A DNA stretch of 64,000 nt from Clostridia bacterium (GCA_017410455.1 JAFQQT010000017.1:172568-236567); one strand, 5' to 3'. Shown: positions 51,426 through 59,889, numbered from the stretch's first letter. Program-made: numbers and translations. Notes: generated from the letters alone by a model not told the origin.

Positions 51426-52928
51426 ATGCGTAAATGGTGCGTGTGGCTCCTTCTCCTCGCACTGATGTTGAACCTCCCCAGCGCTTATGCTGAGGGGGAT
51501 TTCAGCATGGCTGGCTATGATGACGAGGGGACCGGCCACATCTGGAAAGAAAACCTGTTCTTTGAGCGCATGGCGGCGCTTACGGGCCTGACGCCCGAGC
51601 TGACGCAGTACACCACGCAGGCGGAATGGGCGTCGGCGAAGGCGGCGATGCTCGCGGGCGAAGCCGAAATGCCCGATGCGCTCTTCAAGGCGGGACTCAC
51701 CCCGCAGGAGACCATGGCCTGGTATGAGGCGGGCAAGCTGATCGACCTGCGCCCCTACCTGGAGACCTATGCCCCCAACCTGTGGGCGCTGCTGGAGGCG
51801 CACCCGGAATGGCTGGAAGCCATCACCCTGCCGGATGGCGCGGTCGTGGCCCTGCCCTACATCGACGAGCTGCAGTTCAACAACGCCATGTGGATCAATG
51901 AACAGTGGCTGCGCCGCTACAACCTGGCCATGCCCACCACGGCGGAGGAACTGACGACGATCCTGCGCTTCTTCCGCAACAATGACATGAACGGCAATGG
52001 CGACAAGGACGACGAGATCCCCCTGACCTTCGCCACGCTGTGGGATCTGCGCTTCCTGCAGCACGCCTTCGGCATCAATGCCAACGACTACTACATCACC
52101 GCCAATGAGAATGGCGAAGTGAGCGAGGTGCTCACCAGCCAGGCCAACCGGGAGTTCCTCACCTGGCTCAACCAGCTCTGGAACGAGGGCCTGCTGGACA
52201 AGAGCGGCTTCACGGGCCTGCGCTCGGTGTCTTCTGCGCCTGAAGAATCGTCGGAGATCGTTTACGGCGTGATGTTCGCCTCTTCTCCGGCGGATCTGGT
52301 GCATACCAGCAAGGTGCAGCAGTATGTGCTGCTGGATCCGCTGGTGTACGGCGGCGAGCAGGTCTACCGCGACCTGACGGGCGATGTGATCCGCGGTACC
52401 TTCGCCATCACCAGCGCATGCCCCGAGGAGCGCATCGGCACCATCCTGTCCTGGGTGGACGTGCTCTATACCGAGGAAGGCTTCATCCTTGCTGCCGCCG
52501 GTCAGGCCGGGGAGGAGTTCGACTACTACGATGACGGCTCGTGGCTGTGGCTGGACGTGAGCGAAACGCTGGTCAACATCATCCTGCCCTCGACGACCCT
52601 GCATGGCGACGCGACCACGCCCGGCTGGGCCAGCGTGGATTTCCAGCTGCGCCTGGATGAGGACTCCACGGTGCACATCCTCAGGCAGCTGCAGCGCCTG
52701 CGCAGCATCGATTCGCTGCCGTACCCGCTGGTGTGGCTGTCTGAAGAAGACAATGCCCGGGTGAATGAGCTGATCTACCACATCGGCTGCTACGCGGAGC
52801 AGCAGATGGTATGGTTCGTCGCCGGGGACGTCCCGCTCAATGACGAAACCTGGGCCGGGTTCTGCCAGACGGTCAAGGACCTGGGCATCGATGAGATGGT
52901 CGGCATCTTCCAGAACGCCCTCAACTGA
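51426..52928 (+). CDS. extracellular solute-binding protein (family 1), orphan
   Basis: 500 residues. Signal peptide MRKWCVWLLLLALMLNLPSAYA-EG lacks a lipobox cysteine, unlike most Gram-positive binding proteins. The body has the carbohydrate/oligosaccharide-binding fold: ALPYIDELQFNNAMWINEQWL, then a calcium loop NNDMNGNGDKDDEIPLTF (about residues 183-200) typical of LplA/YtcQ-type binding proteins. No ABC permease or ATPase gene is adjacent. The next gene is galactokinase, so a galactose- or galactoside-related ligand is possible (inference). The protein could be released, or bind the wall through another factor. Confidence 0.82.
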   Translation: MRKWCVWLLLLALMLNLPSAYAEGDFSMAGYDDEGTGHIWKENLFFERMAALTGLTPELTQYTTQAEWASAKAAMLAGEAEMPDALFKAGLTPQETMAWYEAGKLIDLRPYLETYAPNLWALLEAHPEWLEAITLPDGAVVALPYIDELQFNNAMWINEQWLRRYNLAMPTTAEELTTILRFFRNNDMNGNGDKDDEIPLTFATLWDLRFLQHAFGINANDYYITANENGEVSEVLTSQANREFLTWLNQLWNEGLLDKSGFTGLRSVSSAPEESSEIVYGVMFASSPADLVHTSKVQQYVLLDPLVYGGEQVYRDLTGDVIRGTFAITSACPEERIGTILSWVDVLYTEEGFILAAAGQAGEEFDYYDDGSWLWLDVSETLVNIILPSTTLHGDATTPGWASVDFQLRLDEDSTVHILRQLQRLRSIDSLPYPLVWLSEEDNARVNELIYHIGCYAEQQMVWFVAGDVPLNDETWAGFCQTVKDLGIDEMVGIFQNALN

Positions 52929-52977
52929 ACCTTGCAATCCAAACATTCATATAGATTAGCGGAAGGATGGAACCACT

Positions 52978-54264
52978 ATGAACCAGTACGCGAACATGAT
53001 CCGTAGCCTGAAGTCCCCTGAGGTCATTGAGCGCCTGATGTATCTCTACGGCAACCGCGAGGGCATGCTCGTGGAGCAGACTGCCCGGTATACCGGGCTT
53101 CTCAAGCGCCACGAGGAGCTCTTCCACGAGGTGGAGAGCAAGGTCATGCTCATCAGCGCGCCCGGCCGCACCGAGATCGGCGGCAACCACACTGATCATA
53201 ACCGTGGACGTGTGCTGGCTGCGGCGGTCAATCTTGACACGCTGGCAGCGGTGTCTGCCCGCGGCGACATGGAGGTTCACATCTATTCCGATGGCTACGC
53301 GCCGCTGAAGATGGATCTGAGCGACCTGGCCATGGTGGAGGCGGAGCAGGGGACGACGGCTGCGCTGGTGCGCGGCGTTGCGGCCCGCATGGCTGAGATG
53401 GGCTACAAGATCGGCGGCTTCAACGCGGCGGTGACTTCCTCCGTTGCCTCAGGCAGCGGCCTGTCCTCCTCCGCGGCCTTCGAGGTGCTTGTCTGTGCCA
53501 TCATGGATAAGCTCTACAACGATTTCGCCATCGATTTCATCACCCGCGCGAAGATCTCCCAGTACGCCGAGAACGTCTACTTCGGCAAGCCCTCCGGCCT
53601 GCTGGATCAGATGGCCTCTTCCGCCGGCGGCCTGGTGACGGTGGATTTCCGCAACGATGATCCCGAAGTGCGCGCGATGAACTTCGACTTCGCTAAGTAC
53701 GGCTACAGCCTCGTGGTGGTGGCCACCGGCGGTTCCCACGCGGATCTGACGGATGATTACGCCGCCATCCCCGCCGAGATGAAGCAGGTGGCTGCGCTCC
53801 TGGGCGAGAATTACCTGCGGCGCGTGCGCCCTGAGGAATTCTACCAGGCGCTGCCGGGCCTGCGCGGCAAGGTCAGCGACCGTGCCCTGATGCGCGCGAT
53901 GCACTTCTTCGAGGAGGATGAGCGCGTGGCACGCCAGGTGGCAGCGCTGGATCGTGAGGATCTGTTTGCCTTCATGTGGGAGATCATCTGCTCCGGCCGC
54001 TCCTCCTACATGTACCTGCAGAATGTCTACGCCCGTCCGGAGGATCAGAGCCTGTCCCTGGCGCTGGCCATGGCCGAGCACATGCTCAACGACAAGGACG
54101 GCGCCTGGCGCATCCATGGCGGCGGCTTTGCGGGCACCACGCTGAACTTCGTGCCCCAGGCGCAGCTGCAGGCCTTCATCGACACGATGGAGGCGGCCTT
54201 CGGCCAGCATTGCTGCCACGTGCTGGCCATCCGCCCCGAAGGCCCGGCGGTGGTGGAGCTGTAA
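52978..54264 (+). CDS. galK: galactokinase (GHMP kinase)
   Basis: 428 residues. First step of the Leloir pathway: galactose to galactose-1-phosphate. Motif I is GRTEIGGNHTDHNRG (the galactokinase signature with Thr-Glu-Ile in place of Val-Asn-Leu-Ile). GHMP motif II is SGSGLSSSAAFE, and motif III is HGGGFAGTTLNF. The catalytic Asp-like SGLLDQMASS is present. It belongs to the longer Clostridial GalK group. galT and galE are not in the window. GGAAGGATGG lies upstream of the ATG. Confidence 0.87.
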   Translation: MNQYANMIRSLKSPEVIERLMYLYGNREGMLVEQTARYTGLLKRHEELFHEVESKVMLISAPGRTEIGGNHTDHNRGRVLAAAVNLDTLAAVSARGDMEVHIYSDGYAPLKMDLSDLAMVEAEQGTTAALVRGVAARMAEMGYKIGGFNAAVTSSVASGSGLSSSAAFEVLVCAIMDKLYNDFAIDFITRAKISQYAENVYFGKPSGLLDQMASSAGGLVTVDFRNDDPEVRAMNFDFAKYGYSLVVVATGGSHADLTDDYAAIPAEMKQVAALLGENYLRRVRPEEFYQALPGLRGKVSDRALMRAMHFFEEDERVARQVAALDREDLFAFMWEIICSGRSSYMYLQNVYARPEDQSLSLALAMAEHMLNDKDGAWRIHGGGFAGTTLNFVPQAQLQAFIDTMEAAFGQHCCHVLAIRPEGPAVVEL

Positions 54265-54277
54265 GCGGCAGAAAAAC

Positions 54278-54306
54278 TTGACACATACAGCCGCCTGTGC
54301 TATGAT
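54278..54306 (+). promoter_or_regulatory. promoter of ribU, inside the galK terminator hairpin
   Basis: TTGACA (54278-54283), 17-nt spacer, TATGAT (54301-54306). CCGCCTG (in the spacer) and CAGGCGG (just downstream) flank the -10 and are followed by TTTTCG, so promoter and terminator overlap. Confidence 0.85.
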
Positions 54307-54356
54307 GTATGCGCAGGCGGTTTTCGTCTGCCATCATAACAGCATAAGCCACTTGA

Positions 54357-54488
54357 AGCTTCTTCGGGGCAGGGTGAAAATCCCTACCGGCGGTAAAGCC
54401 CGCGAACAGGCCGTTTCCCTGCGGAACGGTCTGCCGAACCGGTGTGATTCCGGTGCCGACAGTATAGTCTGGATGAGAGAAGGAAGCG
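54357..54488 (+). ncRNA. FMN riboswitch (RFN element)
   Basis: Conserved aptamer strings in order: TTCGGGGCAGGGTGAAAATC, CCTACCGGCGGTAAAGCCCG, CGAACCGGTGTGATTCCGGT, GCCGACAGTATAGTCTGGAT and GAGAGAAG. P1 pairs GCTTCTTC with GAAGGAAGC. Downstream, two hairpins (TCCCGC/GCGGGA; GCCCCC/GGGGGC) form the expression platform before AAGGAGG. Binding of FMN should turn ribU off; whether by termination or Shine-Dalgarno masking is not clear. Confidence 0.97.
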
Positions 54489-54598
54489 GCGAGGATCGTA
54501 TATGTCCCGCGTTCATGCGGGATGCGACGAAGTCTCCTGCCCCCTTTGGAGCGAAATTGCTTCGGGGGGCTGTGCGCATTTTAAGGAGGCTTTTGACC

Positions 54599-55273
54599 AT
54601 GAGCAATCCCCGCAATTCCACTGTTGACACGAAGAAGCTGACGCTGGCGGCGATGTTTGCTGCGCTGTCCTATGTCTCGGCGGTGGTCTTCCGCCTGTCG
54701 ATCATCCCTTCCGCGCCGTTCCTGAACTACGATGTGAAGGACGTGATCACCGGGCTGGGCGCGCTGATCCTCGGCCCCGGCTACGGCGCGATGATCGCCG
54801 TGGTGGCGGCGCTGCTGGAGTGGCTCACCGTCAGCGACACGGGCATCATCGGCTTCATCATGAACTCGCTGTCCAGCTGCGCCTTTGTGGTGACGGCATC
54901 GCTGATCTACAGCCGCAAGAAGACGCTGACCAACGCCGTGATCGGCCTTGTGTGCGGCGTGGTGGTGCTGGTGATCGTGATGCTGCTGTGGAACTACATC
55001 GTCACGCCCATCTATCAGGGCGTGCCCCGCGAGGTGGTGGCCGGCATGCTGCCCACGGTGTTCCTGCCCTTCAACGCCATCAAGGGCAGCCTGAACGCGG
55101 CGTTCACCTTCCTGCTGTACCGGCCTGTGATCGGCATGCTGCGCGCGGCGAAGCTGATGCCTGCCTCCGCCGCGAAGGCGAAGAAGCGCGTGCCGGTGCT
55201 GCCCATCATCGGTGCGGTGGCGGTCATCGTGACCTGCGTGCTGGTGATCCTGTCCATGAATGGCGTCATCTGA
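54599..55273 (+). CDS. ribU: riboflavin ECF transporter S component RibU
   Basis: 224 residues with about six membrane segments. Substrate-binding S subunit of an energy-coupling-factor transporter, which uses shared EcfAA'T modules encoded elsewhere. The N-terminal LAAMFAALSYVSAVVFR contains the AxxxA EcfT-docking helix. FLNYDVKDVITGLGALILGP matches RibU family. The FMN riboswitch directly upstream confirms the substrate. ATG at 54599 with AAGGAGG; frames upstream pass through the riboswitch and are not coding. Confidence 0.95.
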   Translation: MSNPRNSTVDTKKLTLAAMFAALSYVSAVVFRLSIIPSAPFLNYDVKDVITGLGALILGPGYGAMIAVVAALLEWLTVSDTGIIGFIMNSLSSCAFVVTASLIYSRKKTLTNAVIGLVCGVVVLVIVMLLWNYIVTPIYQGVPREVVAGMLPTVFLPFNAIKGSLNAAFTFLLYRPVIGMLRAAKLMPASAAKAKKRVPVLPIIGAVAVIVTCVLVILSMNGVI

Positions 55274-55309
55274 CCGGCGCTCATCTGAAACCAAAGGAGG
55301 CGTTCCCGC

Positions 55310-55744
55310 GTGAGAACGGCATCCCCCAATGAGACCCGCGCGCTGGGCCGCCGCCTGGCGGATGCGCTGCAGCCCGGAGACGTGCTGCTGCTCTACGGCG
55401 ACCTGGGCGCGGGCAAGAGCGAAATGACCCGCGGCATTGCCGAGGGCCTGGGCGTGTCCGGCCCGGTCACCAGCCCGTCCTTCACGATCCTGAACGTCTA
55501 TGAGGACGGCCGCGTCCCCCTGTACCACTTCGACTGGTACCGGCTGGAGAGCGCGGAGGAGCTGTACGAGATGGGCATGGACGAATACCTGGGCGGCGAC
55601 GGCGTGGCCGTGGTCGAGTGGCCGACGCAGTGCCCCGAGGCCATCCCGGAAACATGCCTCGCTGTGAAACTGACGCCGACTGGCGAAAACGAGCGGGAGA
55701 TCACCCTGACCCCCATGGGGGACTTCCGCACGATCAACATCTGA
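55310..55744 (+). CDS. tsaE: tRNA t6A-synthesis ATPase TsaE
   Basis: 144 residues. Walker A GDLGAGKSEMTRG and the family motif SPSFTILNVYEDG-type switch, then HFDWYRL and VVEWP. TsaE works with TsaB and TsaD in threonylcarbamoyl transfer to tRNA A37. GTG start with GGAGG upstream. It forms the conserved tsaE-tsaB-rimI block, spaced 18 bp from tsaB. Confidence 0.95.
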   Translation: MRTASPNETRALGRRLADALQPGDVLLLYGDLGAGKSEMTRGIAEGLGVSGPVTSPSFTILNVYEDGRVPLYHFDWYRLESAEELYEMGMDEYLGGDGVAVVEWPTQCPEAIPETCLAVKLTPTGENEREITLTPMGDFRTINI

Positions 55745-55762
55745 GGAAAGAGGTCGACGACC

Positions 55763-56467
55763 TTGAAGCTGCTTGCGATTGATACCTCCGGGCCGGTGTG
55801 CGGCGTGGCGATCCTGGTGAACGGCGCCATCGTCTACGAGGCGGCCACCATCAACAAGATGACCCACTCGGTGAACCTGCTGCCGATGATCGACACGGCC
55901 TGCCAGGCGGCGGGCCTGACCATCGCGCAGCTGGACCGCATTGCCTGCGTGGTGGGGCCGGGTTCCTTTACGGGCGTACGCATCGGCGTGAGCACCGTCA
56001 AGGGGCTGGCCCATGCGCACAACACGGCCTGCGTCGCCGTTGACGCGCTGGAAGCCATGGCTGCCGGCGTGGGCGGGTTTGAGGGCGTCGTGTGCCCCAT
56101 TCAGGACGCGCGGGCCGGGCAGGTCTACGGCGCGGCTTTCCACACGGGCGGTGCGCGTCCGCAGCGGCTGATGGAGGATATCCCCCTGAAGCTGGAGCTG
56201 TTCGTGGAGCGCATCAGCCAGCTGGGCGAACGCTTCCTCTTCGTGGGGGATGGCATGCCCGTACACCGGGCGAAGCTGCAGCAGCTGCTGGGGGAGAGGG
56301 CGGTGTTCGCCCAGCCCCAGCTGGCCTTCCTGCGCCCGGCCTCTGTGGCGCATCTCGGCGCGCTGGCGGAGGAAACGGTGGATTACCGCGACCTGGCGCC
56401 CCTGTACCTGCGCGCGCCCAACGCCGCGATGAACAGGAAGCTGATGGAGGCTGCTGCCCATGAGTGA
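55763..56467 (+). CDS. tsaB: tRNA t6A-synthesis protein TsaB
   Basis: 234 residues. ASKHA-fold, with LAIDTSGPVCGVAILV and VGPGSFTGVRIGVSTVKGLAHA as family signatures. It dimerises with TsaD, which is not in the window. TTG start. It overlaps rimI by 8 bp. Confidence 0.95.
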   Translation: MKLLAIDTSGPVCGVAILVNGAIVYEAATINKMTHSVNLLPMIDTACQAAGLTIAQLDRIACVVGPGSFTGVRIGVSTVKGLAHAHNTACVAVDALEAMAAGVGGFEGVVCPIQDARAGQVYGAAFHTGGARPQRLMEDIPLKLELFVERISQLGERFLFVGDGMPVHRAKLQQLLGERAVFAQPQLAFLRPASVAHLGALAEETVDYRDLAPLYLRAPNAAMNRKLMEAAAHE

Positions 56468-56951
56468 GATCATCATCCGCCGCATGACCCTTGCGGATGT
56501 GGACGGCGTGGCAGCGGTGGAAGCCGCCACATTCCCGACCCCCTGGAGCCGCGACGCCTTCGCCAGCGAGATGAAGAACGTCGCTGCCCGCTACCTCGTG
56601 GCGGAGCTGGACGGCGCGGTCATCGGCTATGCGGGCGCGTGGATCATCATCGACGAGAGCCACATCACCAACATTGCCGTGCTGCAGGAGCATCGCGGCA
56701 GGGGCATTGGCCGCCTTCTGACGCAGGGGCTGATGCAGTACCTGTCCAACCTCGGCGCGGCCTACGCCACCCTTGAGGTGCGCAGGTCCAACGAAGTGGC
56801 GCAGAACCTGTACAAGTCCCTGGGCTTCATCAAACTGGGCGTGCGCAAGCGCTACTACGAGGACAATGGCGAAGACGCGCTCATCATGGTCTGCGACCAC
56901 ATGCCGCCGGTTGACCCTGACTTCACCGAGGCGGAGACCGTAACAGCGTAA
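56460..56951 (+). CDS. rimI: ribosomal-protein-alanine N-acetyltransferase RimI
   Basis: 163 residues. GNAT fold with acetyl-CoA motif LQEHRGRGIGRLL and the late ARSNE-type motif VRRSNEVAQNLYKSLGF. It acetylates the N-terminal alanine of S18 in E. coli; substrate in Clostridia is less certain. It overlaps tsaB and ends the block; tsaD, often next, is replaced by a convergent oxidoreductase gene. Confidence 0.93.
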   Translation: MSEIIIRRMTLADVDGVAAVEAATFPTPWSRDAFASEMKNVAARYLVAELDGAVIGYAGAWIIIDESHITNIAVLQEHRGRGIGRLLTQGLMQYLSNLGAAYATLEVRRSNEVAQNLYKSLGFIKLGVRKRYYEDNGEDALIMVCDHMPPVDPDFTEAETVTA

Positions 56952-56988
56952 TGCAGGGGCGCGGGCCGTGGCGGTCTGCGCCTCTTTG

Positions 56989-58272
56989 CTACCAGGAAGG
57001 CCGCTGGCTGATGGAGAGGTCTGCGTCGAAGAGGGACGGCCCGCCGATGCGCTGCCCCAGCGCCCCGAAGGCCGACCCGCAGAAGGGACACCCCCACCAC
57101 CGGCTGGCAGCGTGCCACCGCAGGCGGCACCGGCAATGGCGGCACCGGGGCGCAGAGGCCCGCAGCGCGGCGACGGCGCGGGTCTTGCGCTGAGCCGTCA
57201 GCATGCGGCGCAGCGTGCCCCGGGGGATGATCCTGTCCGGGCGCAGCGCGAGATCAGCCGGGATGGGGCGCTGCAGCGCAAGGCGCGTCAGAGTCTGTGC
57301 GGCCATCACGCTGCTGAGGAAGTCCTCCGCGCCGGCGGCGCACAGGATGCTGCCGCCCTCGGTGCGGAAGTGCCCGACGATGGGCAGGCCGTCCACCGGG
57401 CGGGTGTGCAGGCGGTATTGCAGCGCTGCTGCGGGCCATTCCGGCATCCACCGCTGCAGGAAGCGCCGGAACTGCGCTGTGCCCTGCGTTTCGGCGCGCG
57501 TACCGGTGCGTCCCGCATCCCAGAGCACCAGCGCACCGCCGGATACGGGCAGCAGCAGCGGCGAGCCATCCACGGCGGACTGCACCGTGTGCAGCGGCAC
57601 GGGCGCGTCCAGCCGGGCACGGGCGATGGTGCGGGTCGCCATAAGGCTCAGCAGGCGGCGCCCGGCCAGCCCCAGGGGCTTTCCGGTGCACAGCAGCACA
57701 TGCGGCGCATCCACCCGGCCATGTTCGGCAAAGACCTGCCGGGCGTTGGCGTTCATCACCCGGGCGGAAAAGATGCGCCCGCCCGCCTGCAGCACGCCCT
57801 GACGCAGCGCGTGGGCGAGGGGAGCCGCATCGCCGATCAGCCCCGGACTGCACGTGGACAGCGCCACGGGGAAGGGGCATCCGCCCGCGTCCGGAGCGAT
57901 GACGCAGGGCGCGCCCAGCCGGGCCAGGAATGCCTGCTGTGCCAGGAGGCGCGGCACGTCCGCCGATGCATGTGCGAAGGCGTATACCTCCGTTTCCCGC
58001 AGGGGCACGGGCAGCGCCGCCAGCGCCTGATGAAGCTGCAGCAGATGGGCCCGGAGAGCGCTTTCTCCGTGGAAGGCAGCGATGCGCCGGAAGCGCTCCG
58101 GCTGGTGCAGCGTTGCCAGAGGCGGAGGCAGCGGCCCTGCCGTCCGGGTCAGCAGGCACACCTGCAAGCCGTGCCTCGCCAGCAGATGCGCCGTCAGCAG
58201 CCCCGTCCAGCCGCCGCCGACCACCACGGCATCTGCCTGCTGCGTGCTGCGCAAAGGAATGATATCACACAT
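56989..58272 (-). CDS. FAD-dependent oxidoreductase with Rieske-derived Cys-rich tail
   Basis: 427 residues. The DAO fold begins ADAVVVGGGWTGLLTAHLLARHG (FAD-binding GxGxxG variant). Further motifs: LSTCSPGLIGDAAPLAHALRQ and RPVDGLPIVGHF. The tail has CRHCRCRLRW and WGCPFCGSAF. Firmicute relatives end in a Rieske domain with CPHxGC and CPCHGSxF. Here Cys and His of the first box remain, but the second box is CPFC instead of CPCH, and a Cys is gained in the first. This looks like a Rieske box turned into a Cys4 zinc-type site (inference). The start ATG at 58272 follows CGAGGTGG; the longer frame to 58371 overlaps the divergent gene. Confidence 0.85.
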   Translation of the reverse strand: MCDIIPLRSTQQADAVVVGGGWTGLLTAHLLARHGLQVCLLTRTAGPLPPPLATLHQPERFRRIAAFHGESALRAHLLQLHQALAALPVPLRETEVYAFAHASADVPRLLAQQAFLARLGAPCVIAPDAGGCPFPVALSTCSPGLIGDAAPLAHALRQGVLQAGGRIFSARVMNANARQVFAEHGRVDAPHVLLCTGKPLGLAGRRLLSLMATRTIARARLDAPVPLHTVQSAVDGSPLLLPVSGGALVLWDAGRTGTRAETQGTAQFRRFLQRWMPEWPAAALQYRLHTRPVDGLPIVGHFRTEGGSILCAAGAEDFLSSVMAAQTLTRLALQRPIPADLALRPDRIIPRGTLRRMLTAQRKTRAVAALRASAPRCRHCRCRLRWHAASRWWGCPFCGSAFGALGQRIGGPSLFDADLSISQRPSW

Positions 58273-58297
58273 CACGACCACCTCGTGGAGGAAGAAT
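58273..58297. promoter_or_regulatory. 25-bp divergent spacer carrying both ribosome binding sites
   Basis: The palindrome CCACCTCGTGG sits between two divergent start codons; GGAGGAAG serves the plus gene and GAGGTGG the minus gene. There is no room for promoters, so each gene must be transcribed from within its neighbour. Confidence 0.6.
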
Positions 58298-59239
58298 ATG
58301 GCAAGGATACTCATCACCCATGGCATTCCGGCGGAGGGCTTCAGCCTCCTGGAGGGCCACGAGATCATCATGCCCGAACCGCTGGCCGCCTACACCATGG
58401 AGGAGCTGGCGGAGCTGATCGCGGACGCGGACGCTGTTGTGGCCGGCGGGAAGCTGCCGGGGGAGGTCATCCGCCGGGGCGTGAAGCTGCGCATCATCGC
58501 CAACTATGGCGCGGGTTACGACGGCGTGGACGTGGCGGCTGCAGCGGCCTGCGGCGTGCTGGTGACGAACATCCCCGACACGGTGACCCGCGACACGGCG
58601 GAGCTGGCCATCGCGCTGATGCTGGCGGTGAGCCGCCGGGTGGGCGAGATGAACCTGCGGCTGCGCCACGAAGCCCCCGAGGGCCTCTTCGGCATGGGGC
58701 GGCACATGGGCGCGAGCCTGCGCGGGCAGACGCTGGGGATCCTCGGGTGCGGGCGCATCGGGCGCTGCACGGCGCGGATGGCTGCGGCCTTCGGCATGCG
58801 GGTGATCGGCTACAGCCGCAGCGGCGCGGACGCCTCGGTCTGCGAGCCGGTGGACCTGCCGCATCTGCTGCGGGAAGCGGATGTGGTCAGCCTCCATTGC
58901 CCCCTGACGGCGGAGACGCGCGGCCTGATGAACGCGGCGGCCTTCTGGCAGATGAAGCCGGGGGCGATCCTCATCAACACCGCCCGCGGCGCGGTGGTGG
59001 ATACGCCCGCGCTGGTGGATGCGCTGCGCAGCGGGCGTTTGCGGGGCGCGGGGCTGGACGTGTACCCGGACGAACCCCACATCCCCCCGGAGCTGCTGAC
59101 CTTCGACAACGTGGTCTGCACGCCCCACACGGGCACCAACACCGCCCAGACCCGCCGGGAGATGGCGGAGGCCTGCAGCCGGCAGATCCTGGACGCGCTG
59201 GCCGGGCGGCGGCCGGACAACATCGTCAATGGCATATGA
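58298..59239 (+). CDS. D-2-hydroxyacid dehydrogenase (phosphoglycerate/glyoxylate reductase type)
   Basis: 313 residues. NAD-binding loop GILGCGRIGRCTARMAAAFG (GxGxxG), catalytic Arg in INTARGAVVDTPAL, Glu in LDVYPDEPHIP and His in TPHTGTNTAQTR. The N-terminal catalytic lobe has NYGAGYDGVDVAAAAACGV. The substrate could be glyoxylate, hydroxypyruvate or another 2-ketoacid; the motifs do not decide. ATG at 58298 with GGAGGAAG. Divergent from the FAD gene. Confidence 0.9.
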   Translation: MARILITHGIPAEGFSLLEGHEIIMPEPLAAYTMEELAELIADADAVVAGGKLPGEVIRRGVKLRIIANYGAGYDGVDVAAAAACGVLVTNIPDTVTRDTAELAIALMLAVSRRVGEMNLRLRHEAPEGLFGMGRHMGASLRGQTLGILGCGRIGRCTARMAAAFGMRVIGYSRSGADASVCEPVDLPHLLREADVVSLHCPLTAETRGLMNAAAFWQMKPGAILINTARGAVVDTPALVDALRSGRLRGAGLDVYPDEPHIPPELLTFDNVVCTPHTGTNTAQTRREMAEACSRQILDALAGRRPDNIVNGI

Positions 59240-59889
59240 TAAAGGCGGCGCTCCTCACGGGGCGTCGCCTCAAGTAAAGTAAACTCCCGGATCTGCAGCT
59301 TTGCCGCCTTGGCTTGCAGACTTTTTTGAAGGTCTGCAAAGCACCGACGATGTCGATGCTTTGAGGCGGCGCCTCGCGGGGCGTCGCCTGTCAATTCCTT
59401 CAGTCCATCCTTATTGCATCTGCCGCAGGGCTGCATGTTCATCATCTCCGCGTTGCGCACGCTCACCCGGCGGGGGTCGTGCATCTTGCTGCAGGTGTTC
59501 TTCCAGTGGCGGCGGATCCCGCCATCGGTGGGGATCCATATGGCGTTGCTGTTGCTCAGGGGCTCGCGCTCGTCCAGCTCCTCCGGCAGCATCCCCCACA
59601 GCAGCAGCGTCAGGGTCGCGTCATCCATCATGCCGGTCGCCGGGAGGCCGTTGTCCCTCTGGAAGCGCAGCACCGCGTCCAGCGTGCGGGGCCCGAAGGC
59701 GCTCTCGTCGCTGTTGGGGCCCAGGTACCCGCGCCGGATCAGCGTGTTCTGGATGAACTCCACGGCCATGCCCTCATCGCCCTGCTGGATGAAGCAGCGG
59801 CAAGCGTCCTCGCCGCACACGCAGGTGACCTCAGCCGCAGCGCAGCCGCACTGGAGCAGCGCCAGCAGAATGATCAGCAGCTTCCTCAT
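58810..59889 (-). CDS. secreted peptidoglycan-binding domain protein, 3' end overrun by a repeat
   Basis: The start is sound: MRKLLIILLALLQCGCAAAE is a lipoprotein-like signal peptide (LQCGC), followed by a peptidoglycan-binding-1 domain (MAVEFIQNTLIRRGYLGPNS, FGPRTLDAVLRFQRDNGLPATG) and a segment with HWKNTCSKMHDPRRVSVRNA and CGRCNK. From about residue 168 the frame enters the GC-hairpin repeat at 59243-59389, and from about residue 218 it runs antisense through the dehydrogenase gene to a chance stop at 58810. Residues about 170-359 are therefore probably not native. The likely original end is near 59390. Real as a gene, but its C-terminus is altered or it is a decaying gene. Confidence 0.6.
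   Translation of the reverse strand: MRKLLIILLALLQCGCAAAEVTCVCGEDACRCFIQQGDEGMAVEFIQNTLIRRGYLGPNSDESAFGPRTLDAVLRFQRDNGLPATGMMDDATLTLLLWGMLPEELDEREPLSNSNAIWIPTDGGIRRHWKNTCSKMHDPRRVSVRNAEMMNMQPCGRCNKDGLKELTGDAPRGAASKHRHRRCFADLQKSLQAKAAKLQIREFTLLEATPREERRLYHMPLTMLSGRRPASASRICRLQASAISRRVWAVLVPVWGVQTTLSKVSSSGGMWGSSGYTSSPAPRKRPLRSASTSAGVSTTAPRAVLMRIAPGFICQKAAAFIRPRVSAVRGQWRLTTSASRSRCGRSTGSQTEASAPLRL
59243..59389. repeat. GC-hairpin repeat pair downstream of the dehydrogenase
   Basis: Two near-copies of AGGCGGCGC...GGGGCGTCGCCT (59243-59270 and 59364-59389) flank two more hairpins: TTGCAGAC/GTCTGCAA (59313-59338) and GCACCGAC/GTCGATGC (59341-59359). The block looks like an inserted repeat unit at the 3' end of the peptidoglycan-binding gene. 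Confidence 0.68.

Noticed and set aside
54278-54598. N-terminal extension of ribU
   Set aside because: It would translate the FMN riboswitch; the AAGGAGG site fixes the start at 54599.
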